NCBI GenBank assembly: GCA_052148715.1
Contig: JBKQHQ010000018.1
Span: 1-24,657 of the forward strand
DNA from: JBKQHQ01 sp052148715
GTDB lineage: Bacteria > Pseudomonadota > Alphaproteobacteria > Rhizobiales > Xanthobacteraceae
DNA: 24,657 nt
Reading direction: 5' to 3'
The notes beneath the pieces are model-generated. The model was not told the origin of the DNA, searched no databases, and worked only from the letters and a program-made list of their open reading frames with translations. Shown in pieces: positions 16,287 through 23,624 of the stretch. A program made the translations under genes and the position numbers. Every line of letters starts with the position of its first letter. Position 1 is the stretch's first letter.

Positions 16287-16769
16287 ATGAGACTGCGGGG
16301 CGTTGGCGCGCTGACGATTATAGTTTGCTGTGTCGTCGTTGCTGGTTGTGCCGGGCAGCTTGCTCAGATCGCCCAAGACAAGCCGACGGCACTGCAAGAC
16401 GCACCGACGATCCCGCAGGCAACACCGACGGCCGCCAAAGCTGAGCCGACGCCCCCCCAAGCTGCGGTGAAACCCGCTCAGGAAGCGCAGAGGGTCGATC
16501 CGTTGAAGGACCCTCGCCGAATGCTCATCGACGGCGTGAATTTATGCGTAACTCGCGAAGCACAGACGGAATCGTTGAACCGCGTTGATACTGAGACTGC
16601 CGCCTATGCGGTCGTTGCGCGTTGTGCCGGACCACTTCAGGAATTCAAATCGTACATGGCCGGCCATTTCCCACAGAACGCGCCCGAGTTTGAAGATTGG
16701 TGGCGAACCGAAGAGGCGGATGCGCTCGACTTTGCCAGAAAGACCATCACCCTGGCGCGGGCACAATAG
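16287..16769 (+). CDS. Lipoprotein, unknown function
   Basis: 160 residues from ATG at 16287; the GTG at 16245 is possible but would put 14 basic residues before the signal. Lipobox VAGC with Cys21 after a hydrophobic stretch predicts a lipoprotein. Residues about 28-70 are a Pro/Thr/Ala-rich spacer with repeated APT/TPT-like steps. The C-terminal part (about 75-160) is a helical domain with two Cys (LCVTRE, VARCAG) that could pair. It stands alone between degraded sequence and the IalB-like gene. I recognise no family. Confidence 0.75.
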   Translation: MRLRGVGALTIIVCCVVVAGCAGQLAQIAQDKPTALQDAPTIPQATPTAAKAEPTPPQAAVKPAQEAQRVDPLKDPRRMLIDGVNLCVTREAQTESLNRVDTETAAYAVVARCAGPLQEFKSYMAGHFPQNAPEFEDWWRTEEADALDFARKTITLARAQ

Positions 16770-16811
16770 ATAACATGCAACAAATAAGCCGATAGTTGAG
16801 CGCGAACGATA

Positions 16812-16913
16812 TTTGTGAGGCCTCGCGGCGCGGGCGGTCCAGGGCTGTTGCCGCAGGTTGCGGCCGTCCAGCTCGATCAGGTCGAAGGCCCAGGGAACTT
16901 GCTCCGGGATGGT
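16812..16913 (-). pseudogene. Remnant of an ATP-dependent DNA ligase gene
   Basis: On the minus strand a short stretch reads IPEQVPWAFDLIELDGRNLR and continues QQPWTARAARPHKY. AFDLIELDG followed by L-R is the nucleotidyltransferase motif III region of ATP-dependent DNA ligases (LigD ligase-domain type). Nothing recognisable of the ligase remains before or after it, so this is an orphan fragment of about 34 codons. It fills part of the 310-bp gap between the lipoprotein and IalB-like genes. The remainder of the gap shows nothing else. Confidence 0.5.
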
Positions 16914-17079
16914 ATATGCACGTTATCAACAGCAATCCACCGCGCCGCAGTTAAGTAATTGGCCTATCTAGACTAGCCGTGTCACGGTGTTGCGTCGATT
17001 GACGATCACCTCGAAACTGAGGGCAACACCCTCGAACCGGCATCAGCCGCTCAGCGGCGAGTGAGAAGGACCGCCTGTC

Positions 17080-17814
17080 ATGAAGTATCATATCGCATGG
17101 GCTCGATCGGCGGGCCCAATGCTGGCGACGGTGCTAAGCCTTCTGATTGTCGCCGCCGCCGATGCACAAACGCCACCACCGAAGCCTCCGGCTAAGCCCC
17201 CCGCGGCGGCACCCGCACCGCAACAGGCCGCCGCGCCCGCACAGGGTCAGCAACAGCTTCAGCTGCTCTATTCTCCTTGGGCGAAGTTTTGTGGAAAAGG
17301 CCAGGAGGCTAACGGGAAGCCATTTTGCATGATCGGAAAGAATGGACGCTTGGAGACGGGGCAACCAGCCGTTGCCGTGGTGTTGATCCAGCCCGAAGGC
17401 GGGCCCAACTTGTTGCGCGTCACGCTGCCGCTTGCCATGCAACTTCAGCCCGGCGCGCGCGTCATGGTGGATCAGGCGAGGCTAGCCAGCATGAAATCGG
17501 ATACGCAAGGCGTGCCGTATACGGTCTGCACCGCCGCCGGATGCATAGCTGATTTCGAAGCAACACCCGATGTGATCAATCAACTGAAGAAGGGAAAGGG
17601 TCTCCGCGTGCAAGGCTTCGGCGGGGCGGGTGAGCTCCTCGATATTCCGCTCCCGCTGGAAGACTTTGCCAAGATTCTTGACGGACCGCCGACCGACCCG
17701 AAGGTGATCGATCAGGAGAAGAAGATGATGCAAGACGAGCTGAGCCGGCGTGCGGACGAACTCCGCAAGAAGCTCCAGAACCAGCAAGGCGCTACGGTCC
17801 AACCCGGTAAGTGA
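17080..17814 (+). CDS. Invasion-associated locus B (IalB) family protein
   Basis: 244 residues with a signal peptide (1-29, cleaved before QTPPP). A Pro/Ala/Gln-rich spacer follows to about residue 60. The conserved IalB domain then begins with SPWAKFCGKGQEANGKPFC. It contains four Cys in pairs (FC...FC and VCTAAGC), a LRVTLPLAMQLQPGARVMVD strand and CIADFEATPDVINQLKKGKG. The C-terminus is a charged helix. In Bartonella IalB is tied to erythrocyte invasion; the rhizobial relatives are periplasmic or outer-membrane proteins of unknown role. GAAGGA lies upstream of the start. Confidence 0.88.
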   Translation: MKYHIAWARSAGPMLATVLSLLIVAAADAQTPPPKPPAKPPAAAPAPQQAAAPAQGQQQLQLLYSPWAKFCGKGQEANGKPFCMIGKNGRLETGQPAVAVVLIQPEGGPNLLRVTLPLAMQLQPGARVMVDQARLASMKSDTQGVPYTVCTAAGCIADFEATPDVINQLKKGKGLRVQGFGGAGELLDIPLPLEDFAKILDGPPTDPKVIDQEKKMMQDELSRRADELRKKLQNQQGATVQPGK

Positions 17815-17830
17815 TCCACAGCTCCAGCTC

Positions 17831-17974
17831 TTTACCTCCGGAGACTGTATTCGCCGGGTCGTTGGCGGCGGCTCTTGGGATCGCCCTCCGGCGTTTCTTC
17901 GCTCGGCCAGCCGCTACAACCACAGCACCGTGCGGGACAATAGCTTCGGTTTTCGGATCGCGAGGACGCTCTGA
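17831..17974 (+). pseudogene. Orphan C-terminal fragment of a SUMF (FGE-like) domain
   Basis: This frame reads FTSGDCIRRVVGGGSWDRPP and ends NSFGFRIARTL followed by a stop. It aligns well with the end of the SUMF domain of the caspase fusion in this window (VSGECKYRVIRGGSW ... GGFRLARAL). Everything N-terminal to it is missing; immediately upstream is the end of the IalB-like gene. It is most likely the tail of a lost caspase-SUMF or SUMF gene. Confidence 0.7.
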
Positions 17975-18150
17975 GCGTCCGTGAATCAAAGTATCTCGAC
18001 GAGATTCCGAACCAGAAGATCACCAAGGACATCTGGAGTTCGCCAGCCATATCGCTCGGATCAAACAAAGATGCATGCGCCACAATCTAGCGTCCCGAGG
18101 CCGAGCAACCATCGCGTGCTGCTTGGGGTAAGAGGCGAGAGACGGGTTGA

Positions 18151-18561
18151 CTACGACAGCCCGCCCTTGATCACGGTCAGGACCGGCAGTGCGGTAGTTC
18201 TCTGCCGATAAGGGCGGCCGTCGGGCGCGACCGGTGGAGCCTTGAGCTCGGCGGTCCGCAAAAGCGCCAAGGCTGCCCTCAGTTCATTCAACACTGCTTC
18301 CGGGCTGATGCTCGCAAAGGCGGTCAGGCTGCATTGCTCGGCGGCTGCCGCGAGTATCGCATTCTTCTGACAGTCAACTCGGTCGGTCCGTTGCAGCTCG
18401 GCCTTGAGGGCCTCATAGAACGATGACGCCAAGAGCAGGCATTTCACGATCGAGCCGTTAGCGGCCACACAGCGCTCGACCGCAGACGCGGCTTGCTCGC
18501 CGGCTTCGACCAATTCGAGCGGTACTACACCTTGGACCACGACACGCTCCAGAGCACACAA
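18151..18561 (-). CDS. Hypothetical protein with a TTG start
   Basis: 136 residues. Translation from TTG at 18561 is supported by AGGAG about 8 bases upstream and by GC-rich third codon positions. The protein is mainly helical and Ala/Leu-rich (EAGEQAASAVERCVAANGS, later SPEAVLNELRAALALLR), has five Cys and lacks a signal peptide. It ends with a Pro-rich segment (APPVAPDGRPYRQR). I recognise no domain. It stands alone between the SUMF remnant and a stretch with no clear gene (18562-18821). Confidence 0.6.
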   Translation of the reverse strand: MCALERVVVQGVVPLELVEAGEQAASAVERCVAANGSIVKCLLLASSFYEALKAELQRTDRVDCQKNAILAAAAEQCSLTAFASISPEAVLNELRAALALLRTAELKAPPVAPDGRPYRQRTTALPVLTVIKGGLS

Positions 18562-18821
18562 TTAACGTCTCCTGATACCTGATTCGGCCGAGCAACGTCG
18601 AGAATCTTCGCAACCGCGGCGACATTTCCGAATTCGGTATCATAATCCTCCATCGATCAGGCGGCAAGTTGGCCTCCGCTCGCGGCTTGAGGTCCGGCGC
18701 GGAGGCCTTCTCCCGGAAGATATGCGCAAAGAGCTCGGGACGCAGCGCGCCCAGCTGCCGGTCAAGGTTCCGGTGAGGCGAGGAAACCCGCGCGCAGCGG
18801 ATCTTCATTGTGCACCGATTT

Positions 18822-19889
18822 TCACCGGAACGCCGGCGCCATGCTCTTCACCCACCATCGCACCTGATAAGCGCCCTTGCACCGCGGCGTGACGCGCGTG
18901 CCGTCGATCATCGTCACGCTGCGAAAGCGCTCGCGCAGCCCGTGGTCGCGCTCGGCGGCTTGGTCGAGATAGGCCTTGCCCCGGTCCACGACCCATCGCG
19001 CCGCGACGATCCCGCAGTGCGGCGGGTCCAGATATGGAGTGAGTTTTGCCTCGGAAGGCGCGTACTCCTTCGGGTCTTGTCCGGCGAGGTCGATGTGCTG
19101 CGCGGCAAGGAGCGCATCGCGCGATGGGCTGTCTGCACCGAGCTTTGGCGCCAGCGTATCATAATATTTGAACCCGCAGCCCCGCGCCGACCCGCTCTCG
19201 TAGTCGAGCAATGCGAGCGCCTCCGGCCTACCAGTATTGCTGAAGTCGAGATGCAGACGGCCGATCAACCGGGTTTCGCGGCGCGGCGTCTCGTCGTCGG
19301 CTGGCTGCGGCTGGACCTCGCGGAGCTCGTCACGCGCGACGCGCGCGCAAAGTCCCGCTGCGGCGTCGTTCAACGGCTCGAGCCGTTCCTGCTCATCGAC
19401 CTCGAAATCGCACACCAGATGATGCTCGTTGCTGCGATCGATGATGCCGAGCGCGACGACGCGGCGCGCCGTCTCGGCCTCGAAATAGAGGGCGTAGACG
19501 CGTCCGCCGTAAGGAAACCAACGCGCTCCGAACCACCAATAATCGCGCAAGCCGGCTTCATCATACCTGAACTCGACTGGTTTGCTGTCTTTAGCGGCAC
19601 CGCGCGGGCGATATTCCAGTACGTCGCCGCGCATCGTGCCGCTCCCTGTTCCGATCGTGACGTCGTCGTCGATGCCGTCGTTGTTGGCGTCGAATACGCC
19701 CTCGCGCACGAGCTCGGACCGGATCGCGGGACCGCGCGCCGCGACGTAGCGGCAAACCTCGGCGGGCTGGGCGGGGTTTGGCAAGCCCTCGGCTGGGCCA
19801 TCAAGAGCGCGCAGCACTGTGGCCGAGCCCAAGGCGACAAGGACCACGAAGCCGCTGGCATATGCGGTCAGTGTCGACGTTCTGATCAT
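18822..19889 (-). CDS. Exported protein with calcium-loop-like motif, unknown function
   Basis: 355 residues from ATG at 19889 (AGAGG upstream); a longer frame to 19988 lacks a signal at its end and I reject it. Residues 8-27 are a signal peptide or anchor. FDANNDGIDDD (67-76) has the Asp/Asn spacing of EF-hand or thrombospondin-type calcium loops. A second acidic strand, LDYESGSARGCGFKYYD, recurs later in the way seen in FG-GAP/VCBS-like repeats (compare LHLDFSNTGRPEALALLDYE). It may therefore be a small beta-repeat protein. The end is basic (CKGAYQVRWWVKSMAPAFR). The product is not recognised further. Confidence 0.72.
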   Translation of the reverse strand: MIRTSTLTAYASGFVVLVALGSATVLRALDGPAEGLPNPAQPAEVCRYVAARGPAIRSELVREGVFDANNDGIDDDVTIGTGSGTMRGDVLEYRPRGAAKDSKPVEFRYDEAGLRDYWWFGARWFPYGGRVYALYFEAETARRVVALGIIDRSNEHHLVCDFEVDEQERLEPLNDAAAGLCARVARDELREVQPQPADDETPRRETRLIGRLHLDFSNTGRPEALALLDYESGSARGCGFKYYDTLAPKLGADSPSRDALLAAQHIDLAGQDPKEYAPSEAKLTPYLDPPHCGIVAARWVVDRGKAYLDQAAERDHGLRERFRSVTMIDGTRVTPRCKGAYQVRWWVKSMAPAFR

Positions 19890-20195
19890 CGGTAGCCTCT
19901 GATTTCTCTTGGGGCGGGAGTTGCTGCACACAAGGAGACCATCGATGATGCACGGAAAGCTATCAGCGGGGAGCGTAAAGAGCTGCATTGTTCGGCCACG
20001 CGCGTTCTATAGCGGCGGTCTCGTGCGGATCGGTACGCAGTTGTGTGGGGAAGAAGCGGATTGCGTTGCGTTCAACAAATAGGACAGAACCAAATAGGAC
20101 AGAAAAGCACGCCGAAGCACGTTTCGCCGTCGGCACGACTACCCTCTCTCGCTGTTCGTTGTGTCGACTCAGCTTAGATCGAGGAGCAAAAGGCG
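19890..20195. other. Intergenic region, probably promoters for divergent genes
   Basis: No gene is supported in this 306-bp stretch between the minus-strand exported protein and the plus-strand small zinc-ribbon-like gene. Its one clear structure is a pair of 14-bp direct repeats at 20076-20104, listed separately. Confidence 0.5.
20076..20104. repeat. Two 14-bp direct repeats upstream of the small zinc-ribbon-like gene
   Basis: CAAATAGGACAGAA occurs at 20076-20089 and again at 20091-20104, one base apart and with no mismatch. This is about 90 bp before the ATG at 20196, a position that fits a regulator-binding site. No known consensus is recognised. Confidence 0.6.
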
Positions 20196-20414
20196 ATGAT
20201 GCGCGTATTGGTGGAAGTCGAGGAGATCGAGCTTAAGGGCGACCTCGGCGCGATACCGAGCGTTGAGGTGACGTGCACGCGGTGCGGACACAAGACGCAG
20301 GTCTATGGACGGGGAGAGGCTTCCGTAAGACGCGGCTGCGTCATGCTGCGCGAGCAGTGCCCGCGCGGGGAGAAAAATCTCTACCTCGTCGGCGGGATCA
20401 CCGCTGCGGAATGA
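20196..20414 (+). CDS. Small zinc-ribbon-like protein, unknown function
   Basis: 72 residues from the first of two adjacent ATG codons, with AGGAGC upstream. Residues 1-20 are an acidic beta segment (VLVEVEEIELKGD). A CTRCGHKTQVYG knuckle (C-x2-C-x-H) follows, then VRRGCVMLREQCPRGEKNLY with two more Cys. The spacing fits a small zinc ribbon. It resembles short conserved proteins I associate with Bradyrhizobium genomes. No enzymatic role is apparent. Confidence 0.65.
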   Translation: MMRVLVEVEEIELKGDLGAIPSVEVTCTRCGHKTQVYGRGEASVRRGCVMLREQCPRGEKNLYLVGGITAAE

Positions 20415-20540
20415 GGCACGCTGGGACGGCCGAGTCCGCGTGCTGGAACCGATCAGGCTCAAGGAAAAAATCGGTCCGGTATGGTGGTATTATTTAACCG
20501 ATTCGTGTCGGATTGTCATTGAGGACATGGGAGAAGGGAT

Positions 20541-20816
20541 ATGGAAATTGTTCAATGGATCGTCCAGGCTTTCAACGCAACTCGTGACATACATTTTCAT
20601 GTTGTTTTCATTCTATTTCTTTTGGTAGCAGCGTCGGCTTGTCTTGCTTTCGGATTCCACGAATGGGGGAAGTCTCGCTACGATGGATATCGTCGAGACG
20701 CTTTTATAGCTGCCCGCAGCCTTGGATGGGCCTACTTGCTTTTTAATTTCATCTATGTCGCTAATGAATTTGCGAAGACGGAACTTTACACGAAGTTGCC
20801 GCAGCGGGAACGTTGA
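20541..20816 (+). CDS. Small membrane protein, first of an overlapping pair
   Basis: 91 residues with two predicted membrane helices (VVFILFLLVAASACLAFGF and about 68-83, SLGWAYLLFNFIYVAN) and a charged loop between them. A GAGAAGGG site precedes the ATG. The DNA is visibly AT-richer, with more A/T third positions than neighbouring genes, which suggests foreign origin. Its stop overlaps the start of the next gene (TTGA), so the two are probably made together. Family unknown. Confidence 0.6.
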   Translation: MEIVQWIVQAFNATRDIHFHVVFILFLLVAASACLAFGFHEWGKSRYDGYRRDAFIAARSLGWAYLLFNFIYVANEFAKTELYTKLPQRER

Positions 20817-21055
20817 TAACGTTAGTCGCGGCGTTCGTTTTGTGGCTTTACTACAAACGCAAAGATGCGGTGGAATCCGTTGACGGCGATGAACCGAAAG
20901 AAAAAAGGAAAATGAGTGTATTCTTTGGTGAGGTGTTTGCGCCGATAATGATTACCGAGGCGTTCGTCAGAGTTATTCACGATCTTCCGTCTCAGATCAT
21001 GTTGTGTTGTTCTTTTGTCTCTGTAATATTATCAGTATTTAAGACTGCCGCCTGA
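20813..21055 (+). CDS. Small membrane protein, second of an overlapping pair
   Basis: 80 residues from a TTG at 20813 overlapping the stop of the preceding gene. Helix 1 (LVAAFVLWLYY) is followed by a highly charged loop (KRKDAVESVDGDEPKEKRK), then hydrophobic segments including QIMLCCSFVSVILSVF. The charged loop after the first helix should face the cytoplasm. Composition is AT-rich as in its partner. With no independent Shine-Dalgarno, translation would rely on coupling. Not recognised. Confidence 0.5.
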   Translation: MITLVAAFVLWLYYKRKDAVESVDGDEPKEKRKMSVFFGEVFAPIMITEAFVRVIHDLPSQIMLCCSFVSVILSVFKTAA

Positions 21056-21367
21056 CCTTCGACAAAGGAGGGGGCCTGCGGCTTGCTTCGCCATCTCCAA
21101 CTGGCGTTACCACACCGTCTCCTCGATCCGGCACAAGGCAAGCGCGCTGGGAGTCTTGATCTTCACCCAATGCGGTGAGCGTCGGAGGGCATGGACGACG
21201 TTCGATTCACCGCCAATTCCTTTAGACTAGGGGACATTCCGACAATCATTTCCTGGCGCCGTCGAGAAGCTTCGCTAAGAGGCTGACAAAAGCGATGAAC
21301 TCCAGCGCACGCTCCGCGTCGTCTTTGGGGCTACGGAATGGCGGTCGCGTCCTTTAGCCCTCGCCCG
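21056..21367. other. Intergenic stretch with possible gene debris
   Basis: No intact gene is supported. A minus-strand frame ending near 21260 reads AERALEFIAFVSLLAKLLDG and then stops, but it has no start and its upstream part is closed. It may be the tail of a lost gene. Confidence 0.35.
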
Positions 21368-21934
21368 TTAATGCGGTGCCGTCGGAGCAATCGTGTCAAC
21401 TCGTATGGTCGTTTGACCTCCGTTGCCAGGCATAAGAACAGCTCCATTGCCGATACGACCAATGTTCTGAACAGGGAACTCTTGGTAAATCCAAATCACT
21501 TGCTCGGGAAGGAGGGTGACCCTATCGAGCGGATTGCATTGATTAGTACGGAACCTGGTCTGCATCAGCGTCACAGGGTAATTTGTCCCGTTAGCTACGA
21601 ACGAACTCCCGAAATATTGAGAGTCCGTCGTGGCGTTAAAACTGTAAGTGTCGAACTGTCCGGCGGCGTTCCTCCACACATTCTTCGCGGCGAATTTACA
21701 AACGAGGGTCTGCCCATCCCTCCGTCCACAGCTAATCAACTTAACATTAAGCCGATCAGACCAGGCATGTGGAGTGATCGCAGAGCCAAGGGCACCCAAG
21801 TTGGCACTCGGGTCATTCGGCTTCGCGTTGTAAACTTGTGCCGGGTCCCCACAGGACTGAGCCGACGCAATGTTCATCAGCGAATTGAAGCAGATCAGAG
21901 TGGCCGCGCAAGCGACGACTGGTAGTACGCGCAT
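21368..21934 (-). CDS. Secreted protein, unknown function
   Basis: 188 residues with a clear signal peptide (MRVLPVVACAATLICFNS..., cleavage probably after ASA at 25). The start at 21934 has a good GGAGG site. The mature protein is rich in Asn, Thr and aromatic residues (FDTYSFNATTDSQYFGSSF) with four Cys (QSCGD, ISCGR, LVCKF, NQCNP) that could form two disulfides. This pattern suggests an extracellular beta domain. No family is recognised. It stands alone between the AT-rich membrane pair and the tRNA remnant. Confidence 0.7.
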   Translation of the reverse strand: MRVLPVVACAATLICFNSLMNIASAQSCGDPAQVYNAKPNDPSANLGALGSAITPHAWSDRLNVKLISCGRRDGQTLVCKFAAKNVWRNAAGQFDTYSFNATTDSQYFGSSFVANGTNYPVTLMQTRFRTNQCNPLDRVTLLPEQVIWIYQEFPVQNIGRIGNGAVLMPGNGGQTTIRVDTIAPTAPH

Positions 21935-22067
21935 GTTTGCCTCCGCTCTCCCTAGATTTTGAGAAGGTCGAGCACTACCAGAGTCGCCGAAAAGTGGGAA
22001 GCGAGTAATCGAACAATTTCAAAGGGTCATCCGACTTTCCGTCGATCTGACCAGGCGGCTAGAGGAC

Positions 22068-22098
22068 CTGTCGCCAATGACTGTCGCCACTGTCGCCA
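22068..22098. repeat. Three 9-bp direct repeats next to the att-like repeat
   Basis: CTGTCGCCA occurs at 22068-22076, 22081-22089 and 22090-22098, ending 9 bp before the 16-bp direct repeat and the tRNA-Glu remnant. Short iterated sites flanking a crossover core are typical of arm-type binding sites for tyrosine integrases or excisionases. That role is inference. Confidence 0.5.
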
Positions 22099-22107
22099 TA
22101 TATTCGG

Positions 22108-22123
22108 CTAAGTCATTGATTTC
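22108..22123. repeat. Att-like 16-bp direct repeat, copy 1
   Basis: CTAAGTCATTGATTTC is identical to 23607-23622. It lies just beyond the CCA end of the tRNA-Glu remnant (on the minus strand the flank reads GAAATCAATGACTTAG). Identical sequence flanking two tRNA-end-like segments marks a likely integration or recombination site. Confidence 0.7.
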
Positions 22124-22129
22124 ATTAGA

Positions 22130-22179
22130 TGGCGCTCCCTAGGGGACTCGAACCCCTGTTTTCGCTGTGAGAGGGCGAC
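22130..22179 (-). pseudogene. 3' half of a tRNA-Glu (CTC) gene, 5' part missing
   Basis: On the minus strand the anticodon arm (stem TCGCC/AGCGA with one mismatch, loop CTCTCAC, anticodon CTC) is followed by AAAC. A perfect T-arm (AGGGG, TTCGAGT, CCCCT), acceptor strand AGGGAGC, discriminator G and CCA come next. This is the pattern of bacterial tRNA-Glu. The matching 5' acceptor strand GCTCCCT is absent upstream, where unrelated sequence stands, so the gene is not functional. This is the usual product of site-specific integration into a tRNA 3' end. Confidence 0.75.
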
Positions 22180-22208
22180 GTTCCGGTGAACGTCCATCGA
22201 ACGCCTGT

Positions 22209-22402
22209 TCACTCGCTCCAATCCGGCCGCGCGTCGGCGCTAACAAGGCCGCAGCGGGTGGACACCATGCGCGGGCCGATCGACGGCGCCCCCCCACATC
22301 GTCGGGCATGAGGTCGGCGTTAAGCTTGACGTAGTGATGGCAGGATCGGCACGAGACGAACAAGCGGTGGATGCCGTTCTCGTGCATGTTGCCGAGTGTC
22401 AT
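22209..22402 (-). pseudogene. Frameshifted small zinc-binding protein gene
   Basis: The minus strand reads MTLGNMHENGIHRLFVSC, then RSCHHYVKLNADLMPDDV. After a run of seven G (plus-strand C at 22289-22295) the frame must shift to continue as APSIGPRMVSTRCGLVSADA and RPDWSE before a stop. The joined product has two CxxC-type zinc knuckles and matches a short protein type I recall as common in Bradyrhizobium. The homopolymer run suggests either a real mutation or a sequencing error. An in-frame ATG at 22483 could extend the N-terminus. Confidence 0.65.
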
Positions 22403-22469
22403 GGACGGGCCGGCATCACGACTGGCTCGACCGGCTCGGCCGCGAAAAGCCTTCGCTTCCTCGATCGGG

Positions 22470-22717
22470 TCCCCAGGCGGCATCGAGTGCCACCTCATCG
22501 ATCAGCGTGCGATCGTCCCCCGCCGGCGTCGATTTGTTCACGCGCCTTGAAACCGGCCACATCCGCAGCGCGCCAGCAGGCGCGGGCTTCAGCAGTTCCG
22601 CCCCGGCTTCGCCGTTGACCCACGCGCCGATCTGGTGTCCGAGCAACACCGGCATGCGGTCGTGGATCTGCCTCGCGAGTGTGCATTCGCGGCCCTGACG
22701 ATGAGGGTGCCCAGACG
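22470..22717 (-). pseudogene. C-terminal remnant of an SOS-response-associated peptidase (SRAP/YedK/HMCES)
   Basis: One minus-strand frame gives RLGTLIVRAANAHSR. After a frameshift near 22680 the next frame gives QIHDRMPVLLG, then AWVNGEAGAELLKPAPAG, ALRMWPVSRRVN and TLIDEVAL. The IHDRMPV and MWPVS-RVN motifs are diagnostic of the SRAP family, whose members crosslink to abasic sites in single-stranded DNA. The N-terminal half with the catalytic Cys2 is absent, and there is a frameshift, so this is a dead fragment. It abuts the 3' end of the gene at 22730. Confidence 0.78.
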
Positions 22718-22729
22718 CGCCGGCGCGGT

Positions 22730-23272
22730 TCATTGGCCTGGGAACAGGCGAGTGGCATCCTCGTACTGTTGCAAAAGGTCTTGCTTGTTTGCATCTGGAA
22801 TCTGCGCGTTGGCACTACCTTCCACCCATTCTCGCCAATACGCGAGAGGCCAATCATCATCCGTATTAATTTGCATGTTAGCGTAGGGATGTGCATAGCC
22901 GCCCACGTAAAGTCCCCGCGAGTCTACCTTGTCGGCAAGGATATCAACGCAGCCCTGCCAACTTTTGAAGCAGATGAAACGACGCAGATTGCCCGTCATG
23001 TTCTCCGCGTGCACGCAGGTTCCCGCGAACAGGGGAGTCCATTTGTCGGCTTGCCTGTCGCCATCCGCTTGCAATCCGATATAGTTGTTGTTGATGCCGT
23101 CCTGCCCCCCGCCGCTTTCGTTGCGAAAAATCACATAGGCAGCCCGTTTCACGGGGACAGAAATGGCCATACCGGAAATGTACTGGACGACGTCATTCAT
23201 CGCGACCGTGGTGCGGACAAAGGGCAGAACTGGAAGTTCCGGGTATGCATTGTGAACATCATCATCTGACAT
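22730..23272 (-). CDS. Hypothetical protein, unknown function
   Basis: 180 residues from ATG at 23272 with GAGG upstream. No signal peptide is obvious. The segment AAYVIFRNESGGGQDGINNN followed by YIGLQADGDR vaguely recalls lysozyme-like or glucosaminidase folds, in which a Glu precedes a Gly/Asn-rich turn, but this is too weak for a call. The rest is rich in Trp, Tyr and Asp (DDDWPLAYWREWVEG). It is the only intact gene between the two 16-bp att-like repeats, which suggests phage or island origin. Confidence 0.68.
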   Translation of the reverse strand: MSDDDVHNAYPELPVLPFVRTTVAMNDVVQYISGMAISVPVKRAAYVIFRNESGGGQDGINNNYIGLQADGDRQADKWTPLFAGTCVHAENMTGNLRRFICFKSWQGCVDILADKVDSRGLYVGGYAHPYANMQINTDDDWPLAYWREWVEGSANAQIPDANKQDLLQQYEDATRLFPGQ

Positions 23273-23606
23273 GGGCCGACCTCAACGATTGGGAAGCGAC
23301 GGAGCTTCCTATCATAAAAAGGCTCCGAAGCACGAGAGGCTTTGACCGAACCGGAATCGCTCAACAAAACACGCATGCCAGGGCGTAAGTGCGTCCGTAG
23401 CGGAATTTGGCAACACCTCCATGAGCGGCAGACGGGTTATCACCGGGTGGCAGGGCGCTTGGGTAACGGCGCCAGAGAGCCACTGGCGAAGGAAGCTGCT
23501 GCGTTTTCCGAGCGCCGTGTGGGGCAGGGGAGGGCGCACCGGTGGCCGGCCCTAGCGAGTTAACGCGTTTCTGACCGGAATCTTTAGGTCCTTCCGTCGC
23601 CTAGCT
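23273..23606. other. Stretch without a supported gene
   Basis: Overlapping frames on both strands (about 75 codons each, 23312-23563) have neither a good ribosome site nor a recognisable product. Nothing else is seen. Confidence 0.4.
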
Positions 23607-23622
23607 CTAAGTCATTGATTTC
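23607..23622. repeat. Att-like 16-bp direct repeat, copy 2
   Basis: This is the exact second copy of CTAAGTCATTGATTTC, 1499 bp from the first. It is followed two bases later by a tRNA-3'-end-like sequence on the minus strand. Confidence 0.7.
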
Positions 23623-23624
23623 TT

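Noticed and set aside
18458..18808. Minus-strand frame of 116 codons
   Set aside because: It overlaps the TTG-start gene on the same strand in another frame and lacks a recognisable product. Only 18600-18808 could be debris.
18810..19895. Plus-strand frame of 361 codons
   Set aside because: It is antisense to the exported protein with signal peptide and Asp-rich loop; the product is a typical Arg/Ala-rich shadow.
22130..22212. Intact tRNA-Glu gene
   Set aside because: The T-arm, anticodon arm and CCA are present, but the 5' acceptor strand and D-arm cannot be found upstream.
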